Source of the DNA: Mrakia gelida
Lineage: Eukaryota > Basidiomycota > Tremellomycetes > Cystofilobasidiales > Mrakiaceae
Length of the DNA stretch: 64,000 nucleotides
Direction of reading: 5' to 3'
Assembly: GCA_024345305.1 (NCBI GenBank)
Contig: BRON01000021.1
Location: 62,001 to 126,000 of the forward strand
Part shown: in pieces, positions 1 through 11,488 of the stretch
Numbering within the stretch: position 1 is the first letter of the stretch
Layout: each line of letters opens with the position of its first letter
Notes under the pieces: model-generated
Told to the model about the DNA's origin: nothing
The model's input: only the letters and a program-made list of their open reading frames with translations
Database searches by the model: none
Translations under genes and position numbers: made by a program

Positions 1-1524
1 TACGAGTCGAAAGGGAAGAAGATGTCCGTTCCTCCTCCCTGCGACGTCGAGTTGAGGTTGACGCCCCCCGGTGAAGAGACGTAGGATCCAGAGGTAGCGA
101 AGGAAGTGATGTTGGCTGTTATATTTCCGTTGGTGGTGATGAGGGTGAGGTTGTAAGCGGAGGAAGGGGAGGGGAGGGTTGAGGGCGGAGTGAAGGTGAG
201 GTTGGAGACGTGGATGGTTCCGTGCGAGAGGAGGGTACCGGAGGCGAGGGAGTAGGAGCCGGAGATGGATCGGCTGGCGTAGATGGAGAGGGAGGGTGAG
301 AAGAGGGGCTGGTGGGAAAGGAAGGGAAGAGGGGAAGGGTGAGTTGGAGGCGAAGGAAGGTAGGGTTTGCGACGCGTCTCGATTGAAGTCGAAGAACTCA
401 CAGATCTGGTAGCGATGGAACCTGAACCAAGTCGAACGTCGACGGAATCGAAGGTAGCGTTCTTGAGATCTTGAACTTCGAGGTCTCCGTTGGCTGTGGA
501 GACGTCGAGATGGCGAGCGGAGAACGTCGGAGGGACGAAGATCGTGACGGTGAACAGCATCGACGAGTCGAGCCATAAATCAGGTTGTGAGGCGATGGGG
601 AAGACGCTCGAGACTCCGAAAGTATCCTTTCCAACCGTCTGCAAGGGAGGAAAGAGCAAGGGTCAGCCCAGAGGAGCAAAAGCGACGCTTGACGCGAAAA
701 CAAATTCGAGCTCACCTTCATCGCGAGTCCGACCGCGCTATCCCCATCGGAGCTCTCCACCTTGTACCCATACGACCCTCCCACAGCCTGAGAAAGCTGA
801 TCCGTTCCCCACTGCTTCCTGGCATCTTGATTCCCCCCCGAAGAGACCTTCCAGAACGCGTCGACCCTCGCACCCCAATCCGTTGAGTTGTCGGACGAGG
901 AAGCAAAGACGATGTCCGTCGAGCGCTGTCCGAAGATCTTGACGAAGTAGGAGGACGATGAGATGGGCGTGGGGATCTTGAGGAGCTGAGAGGAGGAGGT
1001 GAGGATGGTTGCGTCGAGGGTGTTATTGAAGGAGGAGTTGGAGACCGTCGGAGAGGAGAAGGCGAAGGAGGTGAGGAGGTCGCCGTCGGAGGAGATGAGC
1101 GAGGTGAAGATCTGGCGTTGAGGTTAAAGAAGAAATGAGAAGACGGTCAGATTTCCTGTACCAAGAGGAACAGCGAGGAACCAAACAAACTAACAGTGGG
1201 CTCGACCATGTACCTCGCCGCACTCAAATCAGCGGGGTTGTTCAACTTCGATTCCTGCGCTCGATGAACTCCATACCAGATCATCGTAGCCACCAGAGCG
1301 ACGAGAGCTAGTATCACCGCTCCGAAAGTCATCTTCGCTCTCTCGGAAAACCTCCCGACCTGCCACCAACGAGGACGAGGCTTGAGAGCTGAGCCTTCGA
1401 CGTCCGAGCTCACGAGCGGATTCGAGGGACGTGCTGGAGGGTCGTCGTAGGCGTGTCGGTCGTAGGGTGGGAGGGAATCTTCCAGGGACTGTCTGTCGGG
1501 TAGGGTTGGCTTCGAGATTGACAT
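1..1524 (-). CDS. Membrane-anchored surface protein with adhesin-like C-terminal region (partial, runs off left edge)
   Basis: Minus-strand gene starting at the ATG at 1524-1522. The first exon encodes a proline-rich cytosolic N-terminus followed by one hydrophobic segment (GAVILALVALVATMIWYG), so this is probably a type II single-pass protein. After an intron (donor near 1208, acceptor near 1110), later exons around 715-1110 and 390-600 encode Ser/Thr/Asn-rich, beta-strand-like sequence with many possible N-glycosylation sites and repeated 'ANGDLEVQDL'-like and 'TTNGNITANI'-like stretches. These recall the DUF4097-type beta-solenoid domain of many basidiomycete membrane proteins. A further exon reaches base 1, so the C-terminus lies outside the window. 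The topology is read from the sequence. The family assignment is inference and no enzyme motif is seen. A longer start at 1593 is possible but uses a non-ATG codon. Confidence 0.6.
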
Positions 1525-1985
1525 GGTAGGAGTCGGGATGATGGTTGGGAGGACAAAGGAGGAAGAGGAGAGAGGAAGGGTTGTTTTCGACATCGACGCC
1601 CAGGGATTTGAAGCTTTGAAGACAGGGTTGTCACCTGTTGAACCTTCTACTGATAACGACTCGGGGCCTTTTCGGTTCCTACAGTTCGTGACGGTCGATT
1701 TTTCACGAGGAGGTCAGCGAAGCGCGCAGGAGGGAGCATCGAGGAGGGCGGAGAAAGGGAGGAAGGATCGAGGAGGAAGGAGATGAAAAGGAGGACGAAG
1801 GCGGGTGTCGCTGGGCCTGCTGAGAGTTGGTTCATTGATAGACGGAGGATCGGATAGTCGAGGAAGCTGCTAGGGATATAGTGGCGAGTTGATAGGATGT
1901 CTAGGCCCGATTGGAAGGTTTGTCGAGATGCTAAAGCTGGCGCGTGAGAAGGAAGGGAGGCGACGGTGAGCTCTCGAATCTCGTT

Positions 1986-3892
1986 TCATTTGAGCCCACC
2001 CTCCCTCCTCCCTCGCTCCCAACCGCATTGAAAATCAAAGGTGGAAGAGATCTGAGGTAGGATGAATAGGAGGAAGGCGTCAAAAGAACAGTGATTGAAA
2101 CAAGCAGCTCGAAGCTCAGCATCCATCGCGAGGAGAGGGTCGTCGATGTCGAAGTCTTCGTCGTCGTCTTGATCCATCGGCGAGGCTGTTGATGGGACAT
2201 AGGGGGGCTGAGCGGCGGTAGGAGGGAGAGGAGTTCGTTTGGTAGGTTTCGGGGAGGAGCCAGAGGGTTCGGAGGTCGAAGCTGGTCGTTTGAGAGGAGA
2301 GGTTGTCGTCGACGCGTTCTTGTTCGATCCTCGACTCGACGAGTTCGCAGCAGCCTCCTCCTTCCTCCTCTCCAGCTCCTCGTCCATCTTCTTCATCACC
2401 GCCTCGAAGGAGTCCAGTGTAGGATCCGGAGCTCCCTCCTGAGGTTTTCTGACGCGTTCTCGAGGTCCAGGAACGACGGGATCCTCTGGAACGGGCATCG
2501 GCGTCGACTCGGATCCGTCCATTCCCTCCCGAACACCTTGGAAGGCCAGAACTCCGTCCCTTGAGCTGAGCGTAGGCGGTTCGGGTGAGTCGGATCTGAG
2601 TGAGGACCGTTGAGGTAGGGGTGGGTGGGAAGAGAGGCATCTTGGCGGCGGCCTGAGAAGATGGAGTGAAGACGACGAGGAGAGTGAAAAGGTGAGGAAG
2701 GTTAGTGAGGGGGGGGGGAAGAAGAGGAGACGGTGGGAACGCAACGAAGGACGCGAACTCACCCTCAGCTGAGTCGGATCCCTCGTGTAGAACGTTTCGA
2801 CTGCCTTCTGGATGAGCTGAGGCTGACGAGCGAGAGCTTTGGCGATGGGTGTGGGGAGGTAGAGAGTAGTAAGGTGTTGGTGATCTTTGAGTTGAGATGG
2901 GTAGCTGGCAATAAGGAACGAAGGAAGATCGAGGTCAGCTTCGTTCTCACGCGTCGAAGTTCTGAGCGACGACTCGACTGACCCAGCAATCCTCTCCCAA
3001 GCTTCTCGCTCGACTCCAATATCCCTCCATCGACCCGATCGAACTTCCTCCAGAGCTTTAGCCTCCGAGAGCCATCCATCTCCTCCTCCATCGCCTCCGT
3101 TCGCTCGTCCGAGTCCTGATCTCCTCCGTTGAGGTTGAGTCGCTGTTCATGTTTCGGGGGACGGGTTGAGATGGGCGAGGAGACCGAGAGAGGGATGAGG
3201 TGGAGGTGAGATTCGGATATCCAGACCTGACGAAGGAACGAAAGGTCAGCGAGACGAGTCGAGGGCTGAAAGTCGAAGGTCGAACGTGGACTGACCCTGT
3301 TCTCCGAGTTGGAGGAGTGACCCAGGAAGGAAGAGCTCGAGCTGCTTCGAGAAGCAAGAAGTCTCCGTCAGTGTCGTAGACTCTGTGTATAAGCGGAAAG
3401 CGAAGACATAAAAGGAGAAGGGTCAGCTTGGAGAGAAAGGCAAGGAAGGGAAGGGAACGAAAGTGAGCTCGAGCTCGCAACTTGTCGAGCAAGTCCTCGC
3501 CCGTTCCTCCCTTGATTGAAAGAAGAGAAAAACTTCACTCACGATCCTACTACTCCTTCCCATTTGCTGGTGATCTCCTTGATCAACCATACAGCGACCC
3601 ACTCGTCCTCTATGGAATCTCCCACCCTCATGATCCCCTCCAACCTCCACTCGTCCTTCGACTCCTTCGACGACGATGCGACTCTCGAGCTCTGCTCTTT
3701 CTTCACGACCTTCAAGTCCAACGAGTCCCTATGCCATATCCACTCCTTCGGAAGCAGATCCTGATAAATGAAGGTGTTGATCTGAGCTGCGAGAGCGGTG
3801 GCTGCCGAGAGGGAGGAGGAGGAGGGAGCAGGGAGGTGGAGAGTTATCGAGAGAGTGTCTTGTGGGATCGAGGGAGAAGGACGGGAGGCCAT
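1986..3892 (-). CDS. Ecdysoneless (ECD/SGT1) family protein
   Basis: Multi-exon minus-strand gene starting at the ATG at 3892-3890. Exon 1 carries the family signature of a short N-terminal phrase, then 'LPKEWIWHRDSLDLKV' and 'VGDSIEDEWVAVWLIKEIT'. The next exon gives 'YDTDGDFLLLEAARALPSWV', the hallmark of ecdysoneless/hSGT1 proteins (D-x-DGEFLLIEAA-x-LP-x-W). The last exon (about 2000-2600) encodes an acidic, Ser/Pro-rich tail including 'MDQDDDEDFDIDDP', matching the acidic C-terminus of the family. ECD proteins are linked to pre-mRNA splicing (Prp8 stability) and transcription regulation in animals and yeasts. The function here is inferred from family. The stop is at 1986-1988. Internal exon borders at 2640-3060 are uncertain. 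Confidence 0.8.
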
Positions 3893-4291
3893 CGTGAAGG
3901 GTAGAGAGGGAAAGGAGAGGGATGGGTGGGAGTGGAAGAGGAGAAGGGCGTCTCGAGTATAGATAGAGACTGGGTCGGGGTTGGAAGATCAACGACGGCT
4001 GAGGAGCGAAAGAGAGGATGAGCTCGTCCCAAACGTCGAGCTCAACCTGACGACCACCATCAAATCGAGCAGATTTCTCCGCATCTTCGCCAAAGAAGTC
4101 CTTCCCGCTCCTTGTCTCTCCTCTGTGAGCTCAATATTGAGCTCATCCAGGTTGGAACCGTCCAAGAGAGAGACAAAAAGACGACGAGCTCATCCTCCGT
4201 TCCAGGCTCCTTCCTCCTTGTCCCTCCTCTCCTCGTTCAAGCTCCCGCCCACCCTCCAATTCCTCGTAGACCCCACAGCTCTATCAAGAAC

Positions 4292-5204
4292 ATGCCTCAG
4301 GTGCGTATAACTACAAGCCCTTACCTTCGCTTCCTCGCTCACTCACTTCCTTCTTCTCCGCGTCTTCCAACAGCTCGCTCAACCTCCTCCGCCCTCCCCT
4401 CGTCGACCTTCTTGCTCCCTTCCATGGGATATCCTCCTCCTCGTCTTCCAACAATCGGACGTCTCAACCCTAGCAGCACTCGGGGGTGTCAGTCTCGACC
4501 TGCTGACCTCTACAGCTCCGCTTCTCTACCGAGAGGTCGAGGTCAAGACGATCACGCAGATCGAAGAGCTGTTCTGCGAGCGAGTCGAGGTGAGATGTCT
4601 ATGGGTGCTTCCCCGATCACCTCTGTCACCATGGTCTAACACCGGATCTCTCCCGCTCCGCAGGACTCCAACTCGCCCTTCCCCATCGATCTCCTCCCCG
4701 CCCCTCCCTTTCTCTCTTGTCGCGTCCCCTGCAGTACAGCGCGTGAGTTCTCCTCCCAGGACGCTCCGACCTGACCGGTGAGTTCATGCACTATGCCCTC
4801 AACGTCATCGTTCTCGGTCACTACCAAACCGCGCTCAAAACTGTGTAATTCGTGATGGAGATGAAAGCTCGTGAGTCGCGAAACGACCGCCAACGCCAAC
4901 GCGAGCTGACTCGGATCGTTTTCGTTTCGAAATCACGTAGAGTTCGACTCGTCGATCTCTCTCGTGCCTGGACTGTACAAGAAGCAGGATATTACGTCGC
5001 AAACGTTGCAGACGATTGGGAACGGTTTCGTCGCGACGCGTCCCTTTCTTTCTCCCCTCCTTCCCTCTCTCTCCCAACTGATCCTTCCGTCCTCTTCTCG
5101 CCCCCTTTCCCTTCGCACCTCTTGTCCCTTACCCCCTCACCCGATTGCACGCTCCGCTTCGCCCCCTTCCTCCCTCCAGCCGTCTACCAAGTCGCGCTCC
5201 GATG
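4292..5204 (+). CDS. Probable F-box protein
   Basis: The start is chosen at the ATG at 4292, followed after three codons by an intron (GTGCGT...CAG, 4301 to about 4372). The second exon reads 'LPWDILLLVFQQSDVSTLAA' then a leucine-rich stretch ending 'TAPLLYREVEVKTI'. That is the usual basidiomycete F-box pattern (LPWD-x-LL-x-(I/V)F, later LLYR-x-V). F-box proteins bind Skp1 and bring substrates to SCF ubiquitin ligases. Downstream exons are hard to place. A stretch near 4942-5060 in one frame (LVPGLYKKQDITSQTLQTIG) could be part of a leucine-rich substrate domain. The 3' end is therefore approximate and the gene may be short or broken. Confidence 0.5.
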
Positions 5205-5738
5205 ACAAGAGTTCAAAGGACGAGAGGGTCTGTTGGGCGAGATGGCGACGGGGGCGGGGGGGGGCAGCTGGACGCTGCTGGCGGTGGCGCAGGTGGAGGG
5301 GATGAGGAGAACGGGAGGGGGTGGGAACGGGAAGAGGGCTAGGATTGTATGAGTGAGCGGCTGAGTTGCTGAGTTGCGGGGAGGGCGTTGGGTGGGAGAA
5401 GAGAAGGAAAGCGAACGCGTCTCTCAAAGGTTGAGGAGACGCTACGGGTAAAACAACCGAACCATGCCATAAGAACGAAGGGAGACGCAACCAATCGGCT
5501 TTGCTGAACTCGTGAACTCAGGCCCGAGTTGACGCGTTGCTCCCTCCCCGCCAGATGTATTTCTTCTTCAAACTCTTCCAAGCAACTTGCTCTTCCGCCC
5601 ATCTTGACATCCATTTCTTCAAGAAGAGAGAGAGGAAAACGGCGCGTCAGAGCAGTCTCGTGAGGAGCGGTTGACGCATCGAAACCGAGATCAAGAAACT
5701 CAGGTTTATATCTTTGAAGCCATGCCGACCGATCCCTG

Positions 5739-7640
5739 TCAACAAAGAGTCGAGGTGAAGTCAGTGACCATCGTCAGCTTGCGAGAGGCGCGACCCAGAG
5801 GGGATGCAGAACAAAAGGAGACGAGAGCGAGGACAAAGACGCGCGTTTCGAAAAGCTCACATCGAGGACTCTTCGCTACATACCCATCTTCATCTCCGCC
5901 AAGCAACGTTCCGAGCTCCACCCACTTCACCATCTTTCCCTCTCCCTCTCCCTCCTTTCGACCGAGTCGAGTCCTCTCGTCGACGAAGCTCATCCAACTA
6001 CCCGTTCGCGCGTTTTCCGTTCCGCGACTGTGACCCAGGGAGAGGTTGGAGTGGACGAGATGTGAGAGGAGGGGGTAGGAGAGTCCGTAGGCCATTCCTA
6101 GAACGAGGTAAGAAGGAAGATGGGAGCGAAATGAGTGCAGTGAAACGGCCAGACGCCGTTGAAGACTCCGGCTCAACACACGACGATTCTCGCTCGAAGG
6201 GAAGGGACTGTGATAAAGGGAATACCTGACGGACCTTGGAAGTATCGCGGGAAGCATTTAGATATGCAGGCTGCATATCGGAAAGAGCGAAGAAGATCAG
6301 GTCTTGAAAATGTTCGAATGAGGGAAAGAAGGAAACGAAGGAGCTCACACCCGACGGACGATCCCCAGTAGATCCCTTCAGACATATCCAGCGCACCGAG
6401 AGAGTCAAGGACGTTCGGCAGATTGAGAATAGTGTCTTCTTCGACTTTGCTGAAAGTGGGAGAGAGAGGAGAGGGAAGGCCAGAGCTCAGTGAGGGAAAG
6501 GGAAGAAAACGAAAACAACCGCGTCAAGCTCACATCACGAACTGAGGAGACGGCCCAGTCGTTTCAGCCCTCTGGATGACGTGCTGAAAGAAAGCGTAGG
6601 TCTTCCTGAGCATATGGAACGAGTAGGCGAGGAGTGAGTAAGAATCCTAGGCGCGCGCGAGGTCGAGTGAAGATCCAACGAATGAGCTTGAGCTTTCGTC
6701 GCGCCGCGCTTGGTTCCCCCATCCTGATCCAAAAGAACCCCACTCACCCTTCGTCCATGTTCTCCTCTATATCCAGCCTCATCAGGTCTCCATGAAGCAG
6801 CTGCTCCGCTCTCAACTTCTTCTCGAGCTCCTCGATTTCCTCCTCCGTCCCATCCTCAGCTCGAAGCGATCCGATCACGAACACCGTCTCGACGAAGTTT
6901 CGATCCTCCCAGCGAAGACCGTCTCGTCGATGATCTCGCAAATTTGAGCGTTGAAGGAAGTTTTTCTGTCGCGGAGGTACGAGAGAAAGGGTGAGCTCGT
7001 GCTCGTTGTTCTTCGCTCGTTTCGGAAGCAAGGATGAGGGAAGAAAAGCTCACAGCGACGGAAAAGGTAGCCAGGAGAAGAAGAGGATTGACGATCATTT
7101 CCAGTCTTTCCTCGGTTCCCATAATTGAAGGATCGAGACCTCCGTGGAGGGAAGGAGAGGGATAGGAAGCGAGGGAGGGTTCGAGAGGGCAGTGATCTCG
7201 AAGTAGTCGTCGCCAAACCACCACGACGGCTCGACTGACCCGCCTCCAAAGTAGTTCGCCAATGACTCGGAGTATGGTCTGAGGTACGTATGAGCCAGGT
7301 CTTCACGATGCTGAGGGGAGGGGAAAAGGGGAAGCCGGAAAGGAGCAGGATGAGCTTTGGTAGCTCGTCTCGAGCCGACAGCTTTCGCGTGCTCAGACTC
7401 CTGAGTTGCGACGACCCCAGGACACAGCAAGATCATTGAGAAACTCACTTTAGCACTGATATGATGCCACGTCTTCCAAAGTTGGGCTGGGAAGGATAGA
7501 AGGAAGAGAGCGCCGAGGAGGAGGAAAGCAAACAGGGCGATCCTCTTTCTTGACGACCGAGATCGAAGAGGTTGGGAGATGCGACGACCGAACTAGGAGG
7601 GGGATGTATGTATGGGGAAACAGGGAAGGTAGGTGACCAT
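5739..7640 (-). CDS. GT31-type (beta-1,3-galactosyltransferase-like) Golgi glycosyltransferase
   Basis: Multi-exon minus-strand gene. Near 7450-7590 it encodes a basic stretch followed by a signal anchor (RKRIALFAFLLLGALFLLSF), typical of type II Golgi transferases. Later exons carry 'NFVETVFVIGSLRAEDG', 'EEIEELEKKLRAEQLLHGD', 'KVEEDTILNLPNVLDSLG', 'EGIYWGSSVG' and 'GMAYGLSYPLLSHLV'. These correspond to the GT31 layout: FV(I/L)G, the E-x-GD segment, a K-x-(D/E)-(D/E)-D-T metal-binding motif (E-E-D here), a Y-x-G strand and the (G)GxY-x-LS motif. Such enzymes transfer a hexose from a UDP-sugar. Donor and acceptor cannot be told from sequence. The first exon is unclear: the anchor exon follows an acceptor near 7593, and the nearest ATG upstream is 7640-7638 with a weak donor. 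Confidence 0.65.
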
Positions 7641-7715
7641 GAGCTGATACCCGAAGAGTGATGGAAGTTGGGAGGGAAGGAAAAAAAAAGGGAAGCTCAA
7701 GCGAGCTCAAGGGGA

Positions 7716-7795
7716 CGATTGGAAACCTGGGAGGACGAGAGTGTCAAGACCTGTCCGATTGGAAACCTGGGAGGACGAGAGTGTCAAGACCTGTC
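7716..7795. repeat. Perfect tandem duplication, 2 x 40 bp
   Basis: The unit beginning CGATTGGAAACCTGGGAGGA occurs twice with a 40-bp period and no visible mismatch. It lies just upstream of the GT31-type gene, in its probable 5' flank. A perfect copy suggests a recent duplication. Confidence 0.9.
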
Positions 7796-7799
7796 AAGG

Positions 7800-8090
7800 G
7801 TGACTGATCAGCGACTTTCCTTCGACCTTTGTCGTCTCTCGAACATCGTAGAGACTCAGCATTGATCTTGTAGAGACCCAGCGACGACTTTGTCAAACAG
7901 GAGCCGTTGTAGCGCGAAAGGTTTTCGCGTCGTTCCTCTCATCGCTCAAGTTTCTCGCGACTCGCATCCTTGGCGCTAGCTTTTCTCAAAACGCGAGTTG
8001 ATCCCAGGGCTCAGAAGGTTCAGGACTTCAACGCCTTTTTGATGAACCCGAACACACGGTGTTGGGGATCCCAGGCCAGAATGCTGATCT
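7800..8090. other. Intergenic, no gene seen
   Basis: I see no convincing coding exon, LTR or RNA gene in this stretch between two minus-strand genes. Confidence 0.5.
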
Positions 8091-9400
8091 TCACTCGGCT
8101 CCACCATCTCGGTCGACGCGTCGTTTGAGAAGAAGCTTTTCTTGTCTTGAGGTCCTCGAGCTCTCGAGAGCTCGAGAGTAGAATAGAGGGTGTATCAAAT
8201 GGTATATATGGATCGAAGAAGCTGCACTACTACTGTTGGGGATCAAGAGAGGGGAGAGAATCGACGCGCTTCTGCCGCTCGCACGACACCCGTGGGAAGG
8301 GGAGCCAGCAGGTCCTTCATAAGGGAGTGCCAGATCTTTGGGCAATTGAAAGAGGCCGAGGTCAGCTTTATGCGAGCAGCTCAAGTTGAAGATTCAGAGG
8401 GAGAAGAGGGAAAGGACGAAAACGACCGAGCTCGACGAACCGACGCGTTTTTCCTCGATTCCTGCATCAGTCCGAAGGTGATGCACCCAACGAAGCAGGA
8501 TAGAACGAGAGTAAAGTTGATCCATACGATGGCAACGGTGGTGATGATCTTCGAAGATCTGTCATCTTTTGAAAAAGAACAACACGGAGGTTGTGAAGGA
8601 AAGTCAGCGAATGGATCAAAACAAAGAACGCGACTCAAGCAAGGGAGCTCGACGATCGGCAGAGAAAGGACTGCACGGTACAGGATACTCCTGAGATTCG
8701 AGGTAGCCTTTCCGGCTACACCTGCAGAGAGGGAGAGGAAGCGAGGGAACACGCGGAAGGAAGAAAGGAAGATGAGGTTGGATTCAGCTGGCGTCGTTGC
8801 CGTTGTCTTCTTCTTGTTCTTTGCGATCTTGAACGGACCTGACCAGACCGCGAGAGTGCAGAAAAGCCATATGGCCTCGCCTTTTATAGAGTGACTAGCA
8901 GAAGTGAGGTTTCTGTCAACGAGGAAGGAACGAGGATTGAAGAAGAGCTTGGCGAGGTCAGAGTTGGTTTTGTTTGTTTTGGAAGGGAAGGAAGACCTCA
9001 CAGGTTGGGAGCGAGAAGTAGGAACGAGATGGAGAGGAGACAAAGCACGACTGATGTTTGGCCCGAGCAGATCACCGGCGGCTGTAGAAGAAGCGAGAAG
9101 GACGAAGGAAAGGGAGGTCAGACGCGTCGCGGATGTCGAGCGAGGGGGACGGAGCGAGACGGGAAGAGAAGAAGAGGGACTCACCATCATACTGAAAAGA
9201 GCGAAAGTAGATGCCGAAGTCATCAAGATGTCAGTCGGATCTACCGCGAAACATCGTTGCCCGATGAGGCAGCGAGAGAAGAAAACGAGAAGAAGAATCG
9301 ATTCCCACTCACACCTCCTCCGAACCAAATTCTGATGAGCACCAGCAGAACGAGATGTAGACACAGCAGAGCAAAGTAGGCACTGGCTCGGATGGCGACG
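8091..9400 (-). CDS. Multi-spanning membrane protein, family unknown, 5' end not found
   Basis: Four hydrophobic segments can be read on the minus strand, each in a separate exon with good splice sites: '[20 protein letters not shown]' (about 9325-9390), '[18 protein letters not shown]' (about 9005-9065), '[19 protein letters not shown]' (about 8835-8890) and '[20 protein letters not shown]' (about 8475-8540). The last exon is a Ser-rich hydrophilic tail. Four spans with a cytosolic tail resemble MARVEL-like or small fungal membrane proteins, but no diagnostic motif is seen. No in-frame ATG precedes the first hydrophobic segment: its frame is closed just upstream, where the truncated pyrophosphatase begins in the opposite direction. 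The gene may be 5'-truncated or have a short first exon I cannot see. Confidence 0.45.
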
Positions 9401-9491
9401 AGAGGGGAGGGGAAGAAAGGTTCGTGTCATTTCAACTTTTTCGTTCTTGAAGAATCCTAAACTGAAGGAAGCATCCTCTTACTCGATCCAG

Positions 9492-10495
9492 ACATGGGAG
9501 GACCCTCACCATGTCTACCCCGAAACGGGAGCCGTCGGAGATAACGATCCTCTAGACGTTCTCGAGATTGGGGAGCAAGTGGCTTATGTCGGACAGGTGA
9601 AGCAGGTCAAGATTCTCGGCCTTGTGTACGTATAATTTTCTACGCCGCCCGGGGCTTGATGTTGGAGAAGAGCTGATGTGACCTCTCATCTCGATGCAGC
9701 GCACTTCTCGACGACGGCGAGACCGACTGGAAGATCATCGCTGTCGACATCAAAGATCCCCTTGCTTCCAAGCTAAATGGCATCGAAGACGTTGAAACTC
9801 TGTTCCCTGGACTGCTGCGAGCGACAAAGAAGTGGTTCGAGATCTACAAAGTAAGCATCAACTCATTCGAAGGACGTGCCCGATTTTCTTTCTCTTCACG
9901 CTGCTGAGCTCTCCTCCGGTCTCCATCTCCTCTGCTGGCGTTCTCCGGCAAGCAGGTCCCGGATGGTAATAGTGAGGTAGTCCTGTCTTCCTGCTCAGGG
10001 GCGTTGGCTCTCCGTGGTACCCGTATCTGACCTCACTGTTTCTTCCGCTCCACCACCTCAGAACGTTTTTGCGCTCTCTGGAGAAGCCAAGGGCAAGGAC
10101 TATGCCGTTGGGATCGTCGAAGAGTGCTACGAGGCGTGGACGAAGCTTGTATCGGGACAGTCACCGGCTGAGACGGAGACCTACAACCTTTCCATGTTCG
10201 TCCCGATTTTCAACTATTTCCAACGCCAACGCACACGACGCAATTCCGGTCTTCCCATCGAGATAGGCTGACTTCTTCGTCTGTACGCTCTACAGAGCCA
10301 ACAAGACCGTAAAGTCCTCCCCTGGGTTTACCGATGTCGTCAAGGTTCCAACCGACTCCAGGAAACCCGCTGCTCCCATCGATACTTCGAGTACGTCTCT
10401 CCTCTCCTTTTCTTCCCATCCCTTCCTCTGATCCGATGTCTCCCTTTCGGCTTTCAGTCTCCAAATCCTTCTTCTCGTCTTCTGCAGCCCTTTGA
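9492..10495 (+). pseudogene. Inorganic pyrophosphatase, N-terminal third missing
   Basis: The exons encode the C-terminal two-thirds of a eukaryotic soluble family I pyrophosphatase: '[20 protein letters not shown]', '[12 protein letters not shown]', '[19 protein letters not shown]', '[17 protein letters not shown]', 'VPDGNSE', 'FALSGEAKGKDYAVGIVEE', ending 'KSFFSSSAAL'. The aspartate cluster DNDPLD and DIKDP (metal and PPi binding) are intact, and all visible introns splice in frame. The first readable exon starts at QTWEDP after an acceptor at about 9491. Nothing encoding the first roughly 90 residues (in the family these include catalytic Glu, Lys, Arg and Tyr residues) is found upstream, where an opposite-strand gene sits. 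It is probably a 5'-truncated copy. If transcribed it should lack a complete active site. The C-terminal tail also differs from the usual family ending. Confidence 0.75.
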
Positions 10496-11488
10496 GGCTT
10501 CCCTGGCCAAAGTTGTGGAGTGTTCGTCGGCTGGACCTCAGTTGCCTTCGACTAGTCGCGTTGTTAGCTTAATAAGATGCGTTAGGTGTCACTGACCAGG
10601 CCTGATATAAACGATAAATAGATGAAACAAAATCTCAACTAACCAAGGGGCGGACGACGTTGACCCTCTCCGTTGTTAGAACTACGTCAAGTGACGAGAG
10701 CCCACGGAGAACTGAATCACTCCATCTCCATCCCATTTCACCGCCAGAGCCCACACGAGCGAAGCAGTGGAAAGGACGTCTGGAACCATGGCGATGTATT
10801 GCTTTCCGGAGCCCAGCGAGGATCAGAGATGAAGAGGACGAGAATTGAACGAATGTGTCGACAGCGTGGGCTTGGTGGATGTCCTGGTTGATGAAGACCG
10901 AACGAACCAGGAGTGACCGGAGACGAGGGTGGACGAGGAAAAGAGGACGTTGGAAAGATGGCGAAGGATAAATCTGTAGGAAAGTGGCGACTCGTAGAGA
11001 GGGACTACTGTAACATTGACTAAGTACAAGACGTAAGAGTGGAAAGATGCGGTGAAACGCGACGCGACCCAATTCCCGGACATCCCTCCCTGCCTCCTCC
11101 TTCCCCTCCATCCGCAAAAGTTCTACCATCTCTCTGGACTGACCCACTACACTCGCTTGAGCTCAACGCTCCCTTTATCACTCTCGTCAAGCATTCCTTC
11201 TTCGTGAAAGCAGAGACCTGAGCCTATGATGCGTGAAACCTTCACACCCAGTTTCGGCCGATTTCGGCTCCCGGATCTGTGCGTGCGTACTCTGACGTTT
11301 GTTGCTTGAGCCGTGCCGAGCTGCAAAACGTCACGAGAAACGACATTGCGTGTCGAAGCTAAATTCAGCCTTCTCAGGTCATTGCTGCGCTTTTCGTTCT
11401 TTCGGTTTCTTCTGCCCCTACTCTTGCACGCCTGCACCGACAACCTTCCATCACCCACCACCCACCCATCTCATTTCAACTGTTGACA
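10496..11488. other. Intergenic region, probable promoter of the H+-ATPase gene
   Basis: About 1 kb without a gene I can support. Short open frames on both strands (for example minus strand 10635-11083) have no recognisable domain and no consistent splice structure. The stretch after 11400 is pyrimidine-rich and leads into the ATG at 11489, consistent with a fungal promoter/5' UTR. Confidence 0.45.

Noticed and set aside
10635..11147. Minus-strand open frame upstream of the H+-ATPase gene
   Set aside because: It uses a non-ATG start, has no recognisable domain, and neighbouring frames are equally open.
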